Shown: piece by piece, positions 23,761-37,264 of the stretch
Numbering within the stretch: the stretch's first letter is position 1
Layout: each line of letters begins with the position of its first letter
Origin: Dolomedes plantarius
Lineage: Eukaryota > Arthropoda > Arachnida > Araneae > Dolomedidae
Length of the DNA stretch: 64,000 nucleotides
Reading direction: 5' to 3'
Assembly: GCA_907164885.2 (NCBI GenBank)
Contig: OU015492.1
Location: forward strand, 200,020,120 to 200,084,119
Position numbers and translations under genes: made by a program
The notes under the pieces: generated by a model
Seen by the model: the letters and a program-made list of their open reading frames with translations, nothing else
Told to the model about the DNA's origin: nothing
Database searches by the model: none

Positions 23761-24651
23761 ATAATAATCACATTTGGAAAATTTAGCACACGGGGATTGA
23801 CGCGTAGAACTTATGGGAGATGCAGTCGGTACGAGGAGTGATGCAGTCGGGCTGAGTGTTCATTCAGAAAAACACTTACGAAATTTAGGAGATAAACACA
23901 TGGAGCCAGAGAACATAGAAGAGGAACACACATTTCCGACGATATCCAGGAAATAACCTTTATTCAAATATGAAGAATCGCAAAGGGCTGCAGCGGCCAC
24001 ATGACTTGTCCGCCGCCCATGCCAGGACGGGACGTGTTAACAGCAGTGTTTACATGCCAGAGTTAAGAGAAAAGCGTTGTAACCACCGGACTGTGGACAG
24101 TAGGTCCGACAGCAACAAGAGTTAGAAACGAAGAGAGAAAAGTCTTCTGTTCATGCAATATTAAATGGGTGTTTTGCGATATTGTCGCCAGAAGGCCTAA
24201 ACTACTTAATTTTTAATTGGGCGACTTTAGATTCGTGTTTTAATTGGGCGACTTTAGAATTTACGTGTCCACTTAAGTTTATCGGGGACTTTACTGCTAG
24301 ATCCCGCGCTTGTTAGAACCGCGAACTGTTGACCTGGGCGTAGGATAAGTGGCCATAAAGTTCTTGCAAAGTGGGGTTTTTGACGTTATAGAAGTCATAC
24401 TTCAGAGTGGTTCGAGGGCTCTTCAAGAATTTTGACACTATACTGACATTCGGAATCTCATAAACTTCTAACACTTTTATCTCGGGATGTTATTGAGTTT
24501 CGATACTTCACATGCCTGCTTAATGATCTGCAGGGCTACGATAAATTATCTTATTTTACTTTTAGGTCGCAATTTTGGAAAAGGGGTCGTACTTTATTAA
24601 TAATAGAATATGCCTTAAAGTAAAGTAATTTAGGAAGACGCGTTTTCTTGT

Positions 24652-24655
<4 letters not shown>
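23757..24655. mobile_element. Candidate solo LTR
   Basis: A 899-bp block less AT-rich than its surroundings, starting TGTGATAATAATCACATT and ending TTTCTTGTTACA, that is TG...CA, and set inside a TA tract (TA repeats resume at 24656). A GGGCGACTTTAGA motif is duplicated at about 24220 and 24247. No internal ORF, tRNA-binding site or second LTR is visible. The orientation and family are unknown. This is an inference from ends and composition only. Confidence 0.35.

Positions 24656-24693
<38 letters not shown>
24656..24693. repeat. (TA)n microsatellite
   Basis: TA tract to the right of the candidate LTR, possibly the other half of the tract at 23676-23756. Confidence 0.9.
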
Positions 24694-24697
<4 letters not shown>

Positions 24698-25229
24698 TCA
24701 TATTTGTTTTAATATCATTCTTAAATGCAGTTGCAATACATATGCGAAAACTTCTGTATTCCGAATATAAAAGAAATTTTATAATTTAAATAAAGTAGAA
24801 AGAAAATTCATATCTTTGAGAATCAGCTTAAGGGAAAACTGAATTAAAAAATACACTATAAGTAACACTTTAATCTCTTTTTAATCGTATGAACTGAAAA
24901 GGCGGCCTTAGTTATTCTTAAAGATCTGGCTGAACGAATTCTTTTCTAAGGAGTAACACCTGCAAATTCCAAATAAGTTATCTTCCTGCAACAGCTGTTT
25001 CCCTGCAGCCTGTGTTCCCTAAAGTGCTGAGGTGACATTAGAAGTGTAGCTCTGGGAAATGAAATGAACATTCCGGCTTTTTAGGGGGGGGGGAGGAGCC
25101 GTCAGAAACATTTATGAGACTTTACTTAGTTTAGTAGAGTTCTAATGCCATTACTTGTCAAGGTTTGGTAAATGTTATCATCGTTAGCATCTGTTATTCA
25201 CCTTTAAGTGAATATAAATAATTACAAGA

Positions 25230-25310
25230 TAAAAAGCACTTTTTATGTACCATGTTTTTTAATTTTCTGTTGAATCATATGAACGTCACAATTCTGTGCA
25301 TTAATAAATA
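25230..25310 (+). repeat. Dispersed repeat of about 440 bp, copy 1, left part
   Basis: AAAAGCACTTTTTATGTACC to TGCATTAATAAATA, matching 37895-37975. The rest of this copy resumes at 26289 after the insertion at 25311-26286. Confidence 0.7.
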
Positions 25311-26286
25311 CAGTAACTACCGCTTATAGTGATCAGTGGTTATAAGAATCAACCGTTTATAAGAATCAATATCACAAAAACAAAAACAAATGTATTATTT
25401 CCATGCTAAAATTTTCGCTTTAAAGAATCAATCCACCGGTTTTAAGAATCAGTTTACACTCTTCGCTTTCCTTTCATTTTTCAAAAAAAGCCACTTAAAC
25501 CCTCAAAAGTCACGAAGTTCTTTCTTCTTTTCTTTTTTTAAAGAATGATAAGATGGAATGGAATATACTCGTAAAATTCATCCCTTTCTTTGTTAGACAT
25601 AACATAATAGTTTCCCCTTAAACACTTTAGCACAACACTGTCCTATTAGCTTGACCCAGGGGCATCTTTACCCGCCCGAGTCCGATTTCACTTTTCTCCA
25701 CTGACAAACAAAAATAGGGACTCTTTTTCCACCTCCCACATCCTGGTTGCTGCTTCCTGGACCCTAAAACACTTAAATCTTCGGCGAAGTGTCCACTATC
25801 ACTTAGGCAAACGTGACATTAGTAGATTCAGCATGTTATCAAACCGTGAAACGTAAGCTAGAAGGCAAATCTTCGTCTGACACTATTAGTATTGAAAGAG
25901 GTATAAACAGCCTCCTGAAAACTTCATTGCGTCAAACTACCATAGAAAACTTTTTCTTGCCCCCTTCCTGTAGTTGAAATATTAAAACTGTTAAGCACGT
26001 ATGTTGTAACAAATATTGGATTTATTTTCTTCTCTTACTGTAATCATGTGTATCTACTTATAGTTCTAGAAATAAAGTTGTATTTTTAAAATTGTAAAAA
26101 ATAAATTTAATAAAAGATAATTAACGTAAATTAAAGAGTATTTTATGGTAAATTACCTCATAATGTATATATACGTGTTTGAGTGTGTGCCTGTCCAGAA
26201 ACCTAGATTTCGGTTATAAGAATCAACCGCTTATAAGAATCAAAAACAGTGATAACAAACGTGATTCTTATAAGCGGAAATAACTG
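25311..26286. mobile_element. pogo-like non-autonomous element, 976 bp
   Basis: Left end CAGTAACTACCGCTTATAGT; right end GATTCTTATAAGCGGAAATAACTG pairs with it. TA flanks both sides. The motif TTATAAGAATCAACCG recurs near both ends. The interior has no transposase frame that I can recognise. It splits a dispersed repeat whose uninterrupted copy lies at 37895-38360. Confidence 0.75.
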
Positions 26287-26288
26287 TA

Positions 26289-26640
26289 CTTAAAACTTTT
26301 TTTTTGATGATTTATGCTATCATTTTGAAATAAAATAAAGCTAATTGGAAGTTAACTTGCATTTAACTTTTCATTCCGGTCCCGGTCGATAGATGTCTGC
26401 GCCAGTCTACAAAACAAAATTAACTAAAAATGATTTCAAATCTGCTTAAAAATGGCTAAAAGTATTAAAGTAATGCATTTTCATCGTGTTCTGAGCTATT
26501 CTAAAAGTTTCAAATGTCTAGCTAGTCGGGAAGTTAGTTAAATATTGATTGCAAGATTTGTACTGGACAAACACGCACACAAACAAACAAGATAGAGAGT
26601 TAATAAAGCATGGTAAAAATACACTTTTATTTGAATAAAT
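26289..26640 (+). repeat. Dispersed repeat of about 440 bp, copy 1, right part
   Basis: Contains GGAAGTTAACTTGCATTTAA, GGTCGATAGATG, TCTAGCTAGTCGGGAAGTTA and GCAAGATTTGTACTGGACAA, then an ACAAACAAAC tail. Each block is matched at 38085-38360. Tail-like CA-rich ends suggest a retroposon 3' end, but no protein is visible. Confidence 0.7.
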
Positions 26641-28677
26641 TCAAAGAAAACTTAAGATGTTATGACTTACAGGAAACTTCTGGAAAACGCAAATTGGAAA
26701 ATGAAACGTCCTAAAATCCACAATAGAATTAACCATTCAGCAGGCGCGCGAATTTTTTTAACACCAGCAGGCGAACGGGGCACAAAGCGCATGTTTCTTT
26801 CAACCCTGAATATTCCTTTTTGTAATAAACCCTTTTTTTCAAATTGAGAATAATAATTCTGCTTTTTATGACAAGATATAAAATGTTGATAATATTGAGA
26901 TATATTTATAATTAAAGGTCAAAGAATGCAGATACAATACCCTTATATCAAAACTCTCCGGTTTATTGGATCTAAGGAGAACTTTCGAATGGATTCCTAT
27001 TATGTCCAAAAACCTAAAAAACAATGAGAGAGTCTCTCTTTGTGATATACGGCATACCGTGTAATAGATCGTTCAATTGATTGGCTACATCAACTCCTGC
27101 TTTTGTCAACTTGTATTCCAGTATAATCGCTAGTTTACCACGGTTAAATCACGACTAACAATGAAGGTAAACGAATAAAAGGGTCAGAAAATCATACCTG
27201 AATCAGAAAGGGTGTAGCTATAAATAGAAACTACTTAGAACTTTCAACCCTTACATGTAAAAACAAATCATTTAAAATTACGTAAATGTTGCACTCTATA
27301 CCTGGGTGCGATCGCTGAAGGATTAAAGAAATGGCTGCATGTTTTGAACTAATTAATAGTGCATTGTCAGGCCGCGGATAATTTTGCAGCATTGTATTAT
27401 CAACAATTCACAATTGCGATGATCATTAAATTTCTTTAATATAAATAGAGGAGACAACCGAAATTTCTAGAGGAAACGGTGTTGGAGGGGGAGGAATTTT
27501 ATGACCACCAGACCACGCACGTTACACACCTATTAACGACGCTAACAAAGTAGGAAACTAGTTTAAGGGGGTAAATTTCGTTAAGGTTGCTGGATAACAA
27601 CCATTCTGGATTCGCTCATCTCAGCATTTACCTAAGGGGAAAATATTCCACTGTTTGTTGACATTGATTTAAAAAAATTTTTAAAAATTGTACTATTTTA
27701 TTTTATTGTACATTTTATTAATTAATAGAGACACAATTTGTTTTGCATGGATATCATTTCCATACTTTAAAAGAAAAAAAAATTTAATTTGAATTATTCG
27801 GAGGAAAACATCATGGTAGACTGTGATTTAAACTAATTTGATTTCGTTTGGTTGACGAAATTTGTGAAATGAATAAGTTAGGATTGTGTAGAAACGTTCA
27901 GCCTACAGGAAAATACTATTTTTTTATTATTGTTAACATTGATATAGCCGTAAAGAGAAGAAAAAAAATGATAATTTCAAATGCCAAATTTTCCGAAAAT
28001 TTCGCCTTTTGTGATTCGTTGGGAAGTGTGGGAGGGGTGGTGGAAATGATTTATAATTATGACGGGAGCGCCCAACGCATCAAGCGGACATTGGCCTCTC
28101 CGTTCCTCTCTTGGAAACCTCGACGTCACCCCCTTCCCCTTTTATGAAGGGTCGAGAGGATAGTTTTCTTTTCACAAACTTTTAGCCCTTGTGAAGAGTG
28201 ACGTTTTAATGCGAGTACAAACATTTTTATTACATTTGACATACACACTAACATTCAGCAATAAACTACATTCTGTAATTATGTCAATCGTAAATATCCC
28301 ACGTATATTTAATTTCAATTTCATAGTGTCTGCTTTATTTCTTTCTAATGCATATAAATTATTTATATATTTTTGAGAATTTTAAAGGTTTTATAGGAAC
28401 AAATTTATTACATATACATAGACAACATACTATTTTAAATAAAATTTCCATTCTAGAAATTCTACATTTCTTTCATATGAAAACTATTCAATAATTATGA
28501 GCAATTTTTAGAGTACTTCAAAAATTAGACAGTTTTCTCAAGATATCAATCCCTTTTCTGAAATGTATATGCAAGAAGTTTAACGTTCACAGAGACGGCG
28601 TCAGAAGTGTAAGGACTTGCCTCAAATAACCAATGCTAGCCTTTTAGTATAACCAATGCATTTATTAGCATTCCAGA
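26641..28677. other. Non-coding stretch, no gene seen
   Basis: AT-rich with a less AT-rich patch at about 28000-28150. The 99-codon ORF at 27848-28147 (+) has no recognisable domain, signal peptide or splice context and is not called. Confidence 0.35.
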
Positions 28678-28681
28678 TTAA

Positions 28682-30563
28682 CCCGTTAACGCCCAAATTA
28701 TTATAAAATGAGAATTTTTGAAAAATATGTTTAAATTACATTTCATATATCATAAATAGAGTAATTATGAAGTATTACTCCTTTATCGTAATTAGCAGTT
28801 GAGATAACAGGTGATCTATAAATAGATTGCTTTGCGCTTCTGGTAGTAAAGGAGCAAGAAATTCTCCTCTGATCTTATATTTAGAAAATTACGAATTTAT
28901 TTATAAAAAAAATTTATTTTTACAAAATTAGAAACAATTAAACTGATTTAAAAGAAAAATCTTATTTTACTGATCTAAATTTACTTAGTTGCATTTTTAT
29001 AGAGCAAATTTGCAATAGTTAAGTGTGGCATAACGGAAAACATTTCACACAAAGCGTTACAATGCACATTGTACAAAACACGTAAGAGGTCTTCCCTTAC
29101 ATTTTTGAAATTGACATCTTTTTTGTGCATTTAGATAGCAAAGACCATGGTATAGGTAAAAGACAAAACCAGAGTCTATCACTTTCAGTCTCGATGACAT
29201 CATCAGAGGTCTTTATAAACTTTTCCTAGAATTTGGTCTTCGTTTGTGGTACGCGACAGCGGTATATCTTCGAATGTCTTTTATGCTTTTCTTTTCGCAA
29301 TTTGTTAAATTAAACAGAATATTCGTATTTACGACAGTCATGTCAATAACTCTTGTAAAAATTGGCCAGTACCATTTTTTCCATGGATTTGAATGGATTG
29401 TTTTTCTAAGAGTAAGTCATGCTGGTAAAGACCACCCATATTTTTTTGTTATACTGGGCTACAGTACGAGGTTGCAAAATTTGGGATTTTTCTTTGAAAT
29501 CTTTTTGATGCCTTGAAACTTGGGTTAGAGGCTCTATATAATAAAAGTTTGTTGCTGTTGTTTACACACTTGTTATTCATCCATTTAACTATAGTTATTT
29601 CATTATTTTCGTCGAAACAGTAGTTATAAGTACCACGATATTTCTTTTCTAATACTCATGCCTTATCAGGCATTATAGGGCAAAAAGCAGTTCTATTGTT
29701 TCTAATTGTTCCCGTTTCTCTGAATCCTTTTATTTTTAATTCGACCAGCAGATCATAAGAATAAAAAAAATTGTCAAAAATACGATGTGGTTATTAGGAT
29801 CAGTTACTGGTTATAGCATTTTTTTCACCACTGGTGTTCCAAACGATTATTCTGAAATTTCAAGAGTATTGTCAAAACTGTTCTTACCACAATATAAGTC
29901 AAAATATAACAGTAGCCTTTCATTCCCCACATGGCCCAAAATTTATAGCCAAATCGTATGGGTTTACCCTTAAGAAATTGCTTGAAAAAATGATAGCCGT
30001 AATTTCAGATCAACACTCTTCAACAGTTAATTTATCTACGTCAGGCGGTAAAATAATTATATGTTACTCAATCTCCTTAGACAACATATATTCTAACGCT
30101 TCATCGGCGGTGTGAAGCACTTTACGCCGAGACGTGCTGGAAGAAATGAAAAGGGGAAAAAACGATATTAGTTACCACTGACGCCCAGCGTTCACTTTAT
30201 AGATCAGCATGTTTAAACTTAAATTTTAATAATAAAAACAGTTATTTTTCTAATATAAATAACGCAGAATAATTAAAGAGGTATTGAAAATGTAGAACAC
30301 GTAATAAAAGTGTAAGTTACTTTTAATTTTTTTTTCCGTTGGATACAAAATCGAAAGCTGCACTATGGATCTTCAAAATGGCTAACTTCAGACGTTATCT
30401 GCTAGACTGATCTGGGAGAAAATGTTTTAAAACTAGTTTGGGTGTATGTCCACAAGTGTAAATAAACCAGCCAATGACAATAAGAAGTGATTAAAAGATA
30501 TCGATTTCAGTGGGTGTTATGAAAAGTAGGTGATCTATAAATAGATCACTGAGCGGTAACGGG
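28682..30563 (-). mobile_element. piggyBac-superfamily element
   Basis: Bounded by TTAA on both sides (28678-28681 and 30564-30567), the target duplication specific to piggyBac. The ends are CCCGTTAACGC on the left and GCGGTAACGGG on the right, an 11-bp TIR with one mismatch. A subterminal block GGTGATCTATAAATAGAT lies near both ends (28811 and 30529). The minus strand holds a decayed transposase. It is 1882 bp, shorter than a typical autonomous element (about 2.4 kb). Confidence 0.9.
29215..30150 (-). pseudogene. piggyBac transposase remnant, internally deleted
   Basis: Minus-strand reading in several frames gives, in order: LHTADEALEYMLSKEIE (N-terminal region, about 30115), IIILPPDVDKLT (about 30060), KQFLKGKPIRFGYKFWAMWG (about 29970), FFYSYDLLVELKIKGF and RETGTIRNNRTAFCP (about 29770-29690), KKYRGTYNYCFDENNE (about 29650), ASKRFQRKIPNFA (about 29515), and IKDIRRYTAVAYHKRR (about 29260). 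These follow piggyBac domain order. Several hundred residues normally lying between PPDVDKLT and the KPIRFGYKFW block, including the first catalytic Asp region, are missing, and frameshifts and stops are frequent. It cannot make an active enzyme. Confidence 0.85.
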
Positions 30564-30567
30564 TTAA

Positions 30568-32254
30568 GATAAGGCAAATGTACACAATGTACTAATTAAT
30601 ATTTAAAATTTCAACATAAAATGAATTCTCGACATCTCGATAAATCGGTTGATTCTGCAGGATTCCGGCAAGATAACGTTACTGGTTCGTCTCTAGGGAC
30701 CGTCCATTGAAAGGTCTGCCATCATCTAAAAAACGAACGACTAACTTCCCGCTGGTCTGCCGCTTTGAGCATATCTCGGATCCTCGACTTCCGGGTAGGC
30801 TGTAGGTTACGCTCATTTCGTTACAGCTTGCCGCACCCACGTGTTTCGTAGCTCCGGCCAGTCTGCATGACGCTCTGTCATCGGGACTGCATTGTCAACG
30901 AGAGGTAAACTTTTCAAAAGGATGTTCCTTCCTATAAGTAATCAGAAGAGTCTCTGCGCCTAGTCTATTGTGGAACAAAACGCTAAGGTCACATTTCGGC
31001 TTTGATGAAAGAGTTTACAAAGGGGTGTCCAAAGGGGTGTACAAAGGGTTTACAAAGGGGTGTCCGCTACCTTTGCATTCCACGTGAGGAATATCGAAGT
31101 CATTACAGTAGAAAGGTTTTCAAAAATTCTTGTTTCTCATACTTTCATAAAATCTTACTCAAGTGTCTCAGTTAGACCTAATTGAATAATAATTTACAGT
31201 ATTGAAAATATTCTTAATACACCATATTTCTTAATGACAAGATCACAAATCCACCAGAGTTGTCAACATTTTATCAGCAGCTCCAAGAGAAATAATAAAT
31301 TTCTAGAGTTTAAGGTGCTATTTCCGGTGACGAGAGAATATAACAATTTTATATCTGTCAAAATATAAAATTTATTGAAATCTATGACCTCAGATCTAAC
31401 ATAGCTATATAAAATACCTTCTGCTTTTCTGAAAGAAAATGAATTAAATAAAAAGGTGTCAAATAAGTATATGTTGATCATACAAATTAAAAAAAATACA
31501 TACTAAATAAAAAATTCTTACAATAACTCTAGTTCTTACTATGTTTTTATAAAAATGATACAAAATACCCTGCAAAATTTCTTTAATCTTCCAAAATACA
31601 AAATTCACAACAGATTAGCAGTTTTTTGTACAACGAATTACTAACTTCTTTAGAGGGAGAAAGTGTGGCAGTTTTTGACCTCTAATCGATATAATTCAAC
31701 TGAAAAACTTATTGAAGTCATGTTTATAATAAAGGCAGTGGTGTAAGGACTATAAGATAGGCATAAGATAGTTAGTATTCATAATAAATGATTGTCGATT
31801 TCCAAATGATTAGATCGAAATTAGAATTTTAAAAGTTTAGAATTTATCCCGAATTTACCGGAATGATGTGATCAATTCCTTGAAAATTCAAGGTTTTCTG
31901 AGAAAAGTTCATATATAACTAATTTCATCTTCTCAGACAATCGGCAATTTTTACTGAGACTCACAACCATGTATTAAAATCCTTAATTTACTATTGTCTA
32001 TAATGCCTGCCCACACACTTTCATTAAAAAAAAAGTTTCAAAGTACTCACTTTCTCTTTAGTTAAGAATCATTTGCTGCATTGTTTCTAGAAACAAAACC
32101 AAAAACTTTTTATCAGTACGAAATATATTTTGAAATTATTGCTTTTTTCAATTTCTCTTTAATAAAAGTAAGTAAGAAAAGAATTTTTTTTTCTAAAAAA
32201 TGCATCTAATATTAGCTATTTCGTTTATCCGAAGCGTGTGACAAAATACGGTGA

Positions 32255-32302
<48 letters not shown>

Positions 32303-32475
32303 AATGTTTGCCCGTATTTTTGTCTCGAATTGTATAGAAATCCACAGTTTAGAGGCGACGACCGTGAAATTTTACATACAGGCATCGTTAAACGCAGCTG
32401 AGGCAGCTAAGAACTTTAGGAACCAAAATTAATTACCGTTAATTTTTAATAAATAAAAAATAAAAAAATTTTGAA
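30568..32475. other. Non-coding stretch with a GC-richer patch
   Basis: 30650-31090 is clearly less AT-rich than its surroundings. It contains a short repeat, AAAGGGGTGT, three times at about 31018-31070. Translating 30650-30920 in six frames gave only partial open frames and nothing I recognise. A (TA)n tract lies at 32257-32297. Confidence 0.35.
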
Positions 32476-32521
32476 GGGTGAATCCAGAAAATGTAAGCTC
32501 TTTCATTTTCTGTATTCACCC
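32476..32521. repeat. Strong hairpin
   Basis: Arms of 18 bases, GGGTGAATCCAGAAAATG and CATTTTCTGTATTCACCC, pair at 17 of 18 positions around a 10-base loop. A partial third copy, CTCTGGATTCACAGCCC, follows at 32521-32538. Function unknown. Confidence 0.7.
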
Positions 32522-32959
32522 CTCTGGATTCACAGCCCACATTTCTACCAACGGGCAGCAAGGTTAGGCATAACTAGCGAACAGCGACCGAAAACAATAT
32601 AAAATAAAGAAACTCAAAAAATGTCATGCGATATATTAAACCATAATAATAAATGAAAAAAATAATCTTTCAATTTAGATTTTATACTCTAAATTAGATG
32701 AGATCCAACGGCATCATGACATTCTCGAGAGTTGTGTTCAAGCGATGGAAAATTCGAATCAACCCCGTTACGTGTCACACGATCTTCTTTTCTAATCGCT
32801 ACTACAATCCCCCTCGCCTATATCTTTGTGTCTATTGACGAGATAACCACTTCTCTTCTATCCTGCCAACTTATTTCTAATTTAAAACACCTCCCACATG
32901 TATATTTATATATACATGAGAAATTTCCAATAATCTCAGTGTGAACATGTTTCACTTTC

Positions 32960-33051
32960 GACACGATAGTACCATGCTATCGTGTCCCTTTCGGTAGAGT
33001 ATGCGCTTCTTAAACGTTTGGCCCCGGTTCGATTCCCGGTTCGGAGGAATT
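32960..33051 (+). repeat. tRNA-like sequence preceded by a perfect hairpin
   Basis: GACACGATAG and CTATCGTGTC (32960-32986) form a perfect 10-bp stem with a 7-base loop. It runs into a tRNA-like stretch: TCGGTAGAGTATGCG resembles an A box, and GGTTCGATTCC at about 33026 is a good B box. The anticodon-loop position would read CTT (Lys). The acceptor stem cannot be paired and the anticodon stem has only about three pairs, so this is a tRNA pseudogene or SINE head, not a working tRNA. Confidence 0.45.
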
Positions 33052-33119
33052 TTTGTATTTCTTTTCAATTTTCTATATTTTCTATCTTTAAATTCTCATT
33101 TTGTTTTTTTTATTATTTT

Positions 33120-33665
33120 TACTTGATGAGGGTCTATTTATTTCTACTTTATTTATATTGTGTTTGAAGGATTTTGGTAAACAAACATTCTTTTTTTCTA
33201 ATTTCCTTCCATCGTGTACAATTCTCAAGACAAAAAAGAAAATTGACATTTTTCCTTTTCAGATTTTAGTGGTAAAATGATGAAAGGTTGAATCCACCTA
33301 TATTCTGAGGCGTTTATTTTGGAGAACAAAGGAGTATAATATGTAGAGGATGTTTATAGGATTTTAACGTGGAGAGAAGTTGAATGGTTTGCAGTCTCAA
33401 TCAAACACTTCATTTTTTTAAGAGGAAATGCAAGAGTCATTTTATGGTTCTATTGAAAAATTCTACTAAACCTGTAATTTTAGCTATTTTTGGTCCAATG
33501 ATGAAAGAATAAATCTAGTTGAATTCTGAGGAGTTTATTATCAATTTATATATTTTTATATTGGGTTTTCATTTTATTCTTGTGTATAACATTTCGCAAG
33601 CTTTTTTCTATTTTATTTATGCTTTGTTTGGTTTTTATATTGATTTTGGTAAACAAACATTCTTA
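33120..33665 (+). repeat. Imperfect direct repeats
   Basis: GATTTTGGTAAACAAACATTCTT occurs at about 33169 and again at 33643, each after a TTTATTTAT-rich stretch. A second pair, beginning ATGATGAAAG and ending TTCTGAGG(A/C)GTTTATT, lies at about 33277 and 33499. They suggest an old local duplication. Confidence 0.4.
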
Positions 33666-33744
33666 ATATCCCGAGCAACGCAGCATAATTCAGCAATTAT
33701 TTTTCTAAATTGTTGCCTTAATACATTCTTTTTTCTCTTTAAGG

Positions 33745-33895
33745 CCTACGCAGGGTCGCCAATGGAAGTGGTGCACTTGCTCGCAGCAAGATTTCAATAC
33801 TGGAATAACACTTATGGTAGGCCATGCCTTCAATCAGACTCCAAAGCATATATTCGCAGGGTTGAGATCCGGGGAATGTCCCTAAAGATTATGAG
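33745..33895 (-). pseudogene. mariner transposase C-terminal fragment
   Basis: Read on the minus strand it gives PDLNPANICFG, then in a shifted frame YHKCYSSIEILLRASAPL, corresponding to the SPDLNPLDY region and following helices of a mariner-type transposase. It is the inverted counterpart of 34170-34300, about two-thirds identical at the DNA level. Confidence 0.6.
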
Positions 33896-33949
33896 GGGTC
33901 ATTATCTTCTTTAGTCATGGTTTAGTGTGCGAGGGGGTTCTACGATATC

Positions 33950-34380
33950 ACCGAGGAGATTCATTTATGCGAGAAACGTGTGAAAACATCTGCCAAAGTT
34001 TTCCAGGGCACAGTATTGGAGTCCCTAGTAAAAAAAGTTAATTACACTTTGTTAAACATTTGGTCGTGGAGCTTCCAACAGGACACTTCGCCTGCTCACA
34101 AGGTCAAATCCCACCAGATGAAGCTTCAGGCGAATATACCCGACTCCATCTCTCCAGCTAACTGCTGTTTTAGGAACCCGAATCTCAACACCTGGGAATA
34201 CAAGATTTGTTTGGCGTGATTGGGGGCATGTCTTGCCATAAGCATCACTCCAATATCGAAAGGTTGGTGCGAGCAGATACAGCTTTTCCATATGTGACCC
34301 AGCTCAATACTATTGATGCATGGCCTCAAAGACACTAGGACTGTGTGATGGCTAGTGGTATCCATTTAGAAAATTTGTGT
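33950..34380 (+). pseudogene. mariner transposase fragment
   Basis: Plus-strand frames give LCEKRVKTSAKVFQGTVLES (33970-34030), WSFQQDTSPAHKVKSHQMKL (34069-34128) with the second catalytic Asp of QQDxxPAHK, LQANIPDSIS, and NPNLNTWEYKI in place of SPDLNPLDYKI, which has lost the third acidic residue. The N-terminal half and both TIRs are missing. It is a dead fragment. Confidence 0.8.
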
Positions 34381-36969
<2,589 letters not shown>

Positions 36970-37264
36970 TTAAATGATTTTAATGGATTTTCACTCCTAT
37001 TGTAAGAAATAGTAAGTCATTTAAGTTAAAGTGGAATACTTTTAGAATTAATCATTGATTTAGTGAAGGTCTTAATTTACACTTTCGACCTATCTTATGC
37101 TTAAACCAACCGGAAACTGCGGTTTTACCGATGAACTGCAGAACATGCCCTAAAATCCTTGGTTTCTAACCTAGAAGGTGCATAAACTTTTTAATAAAAA
37201 ATCAATGTTCATACCTTAATATCTATAAATAAATTAATACACCATAATATCTATAAATAGTCGA

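Noticed and set aside
23757..24655. Complete LTR retrotransposon
   Set aside because: Only one LTR-like block, with no gag-pol sequence or second LTR; kept as a low-confidence solo LTR.
27848..28147. 99-aa ORF as a possible gene
   Set aside because: No domain, signal peptide, splice context or composition shift that supports coding.
29244..30115. Plus-strand ORFs of 62-93 aa
   Set aside because: They are antisense shadows of the decayed piggyBac transposase, which is on the minus strand.
32977..33051. Functional tRNA-Lys
   Set aside because: The B box is good, but the acceptor stem does not pair and the anticodon stem is weak.
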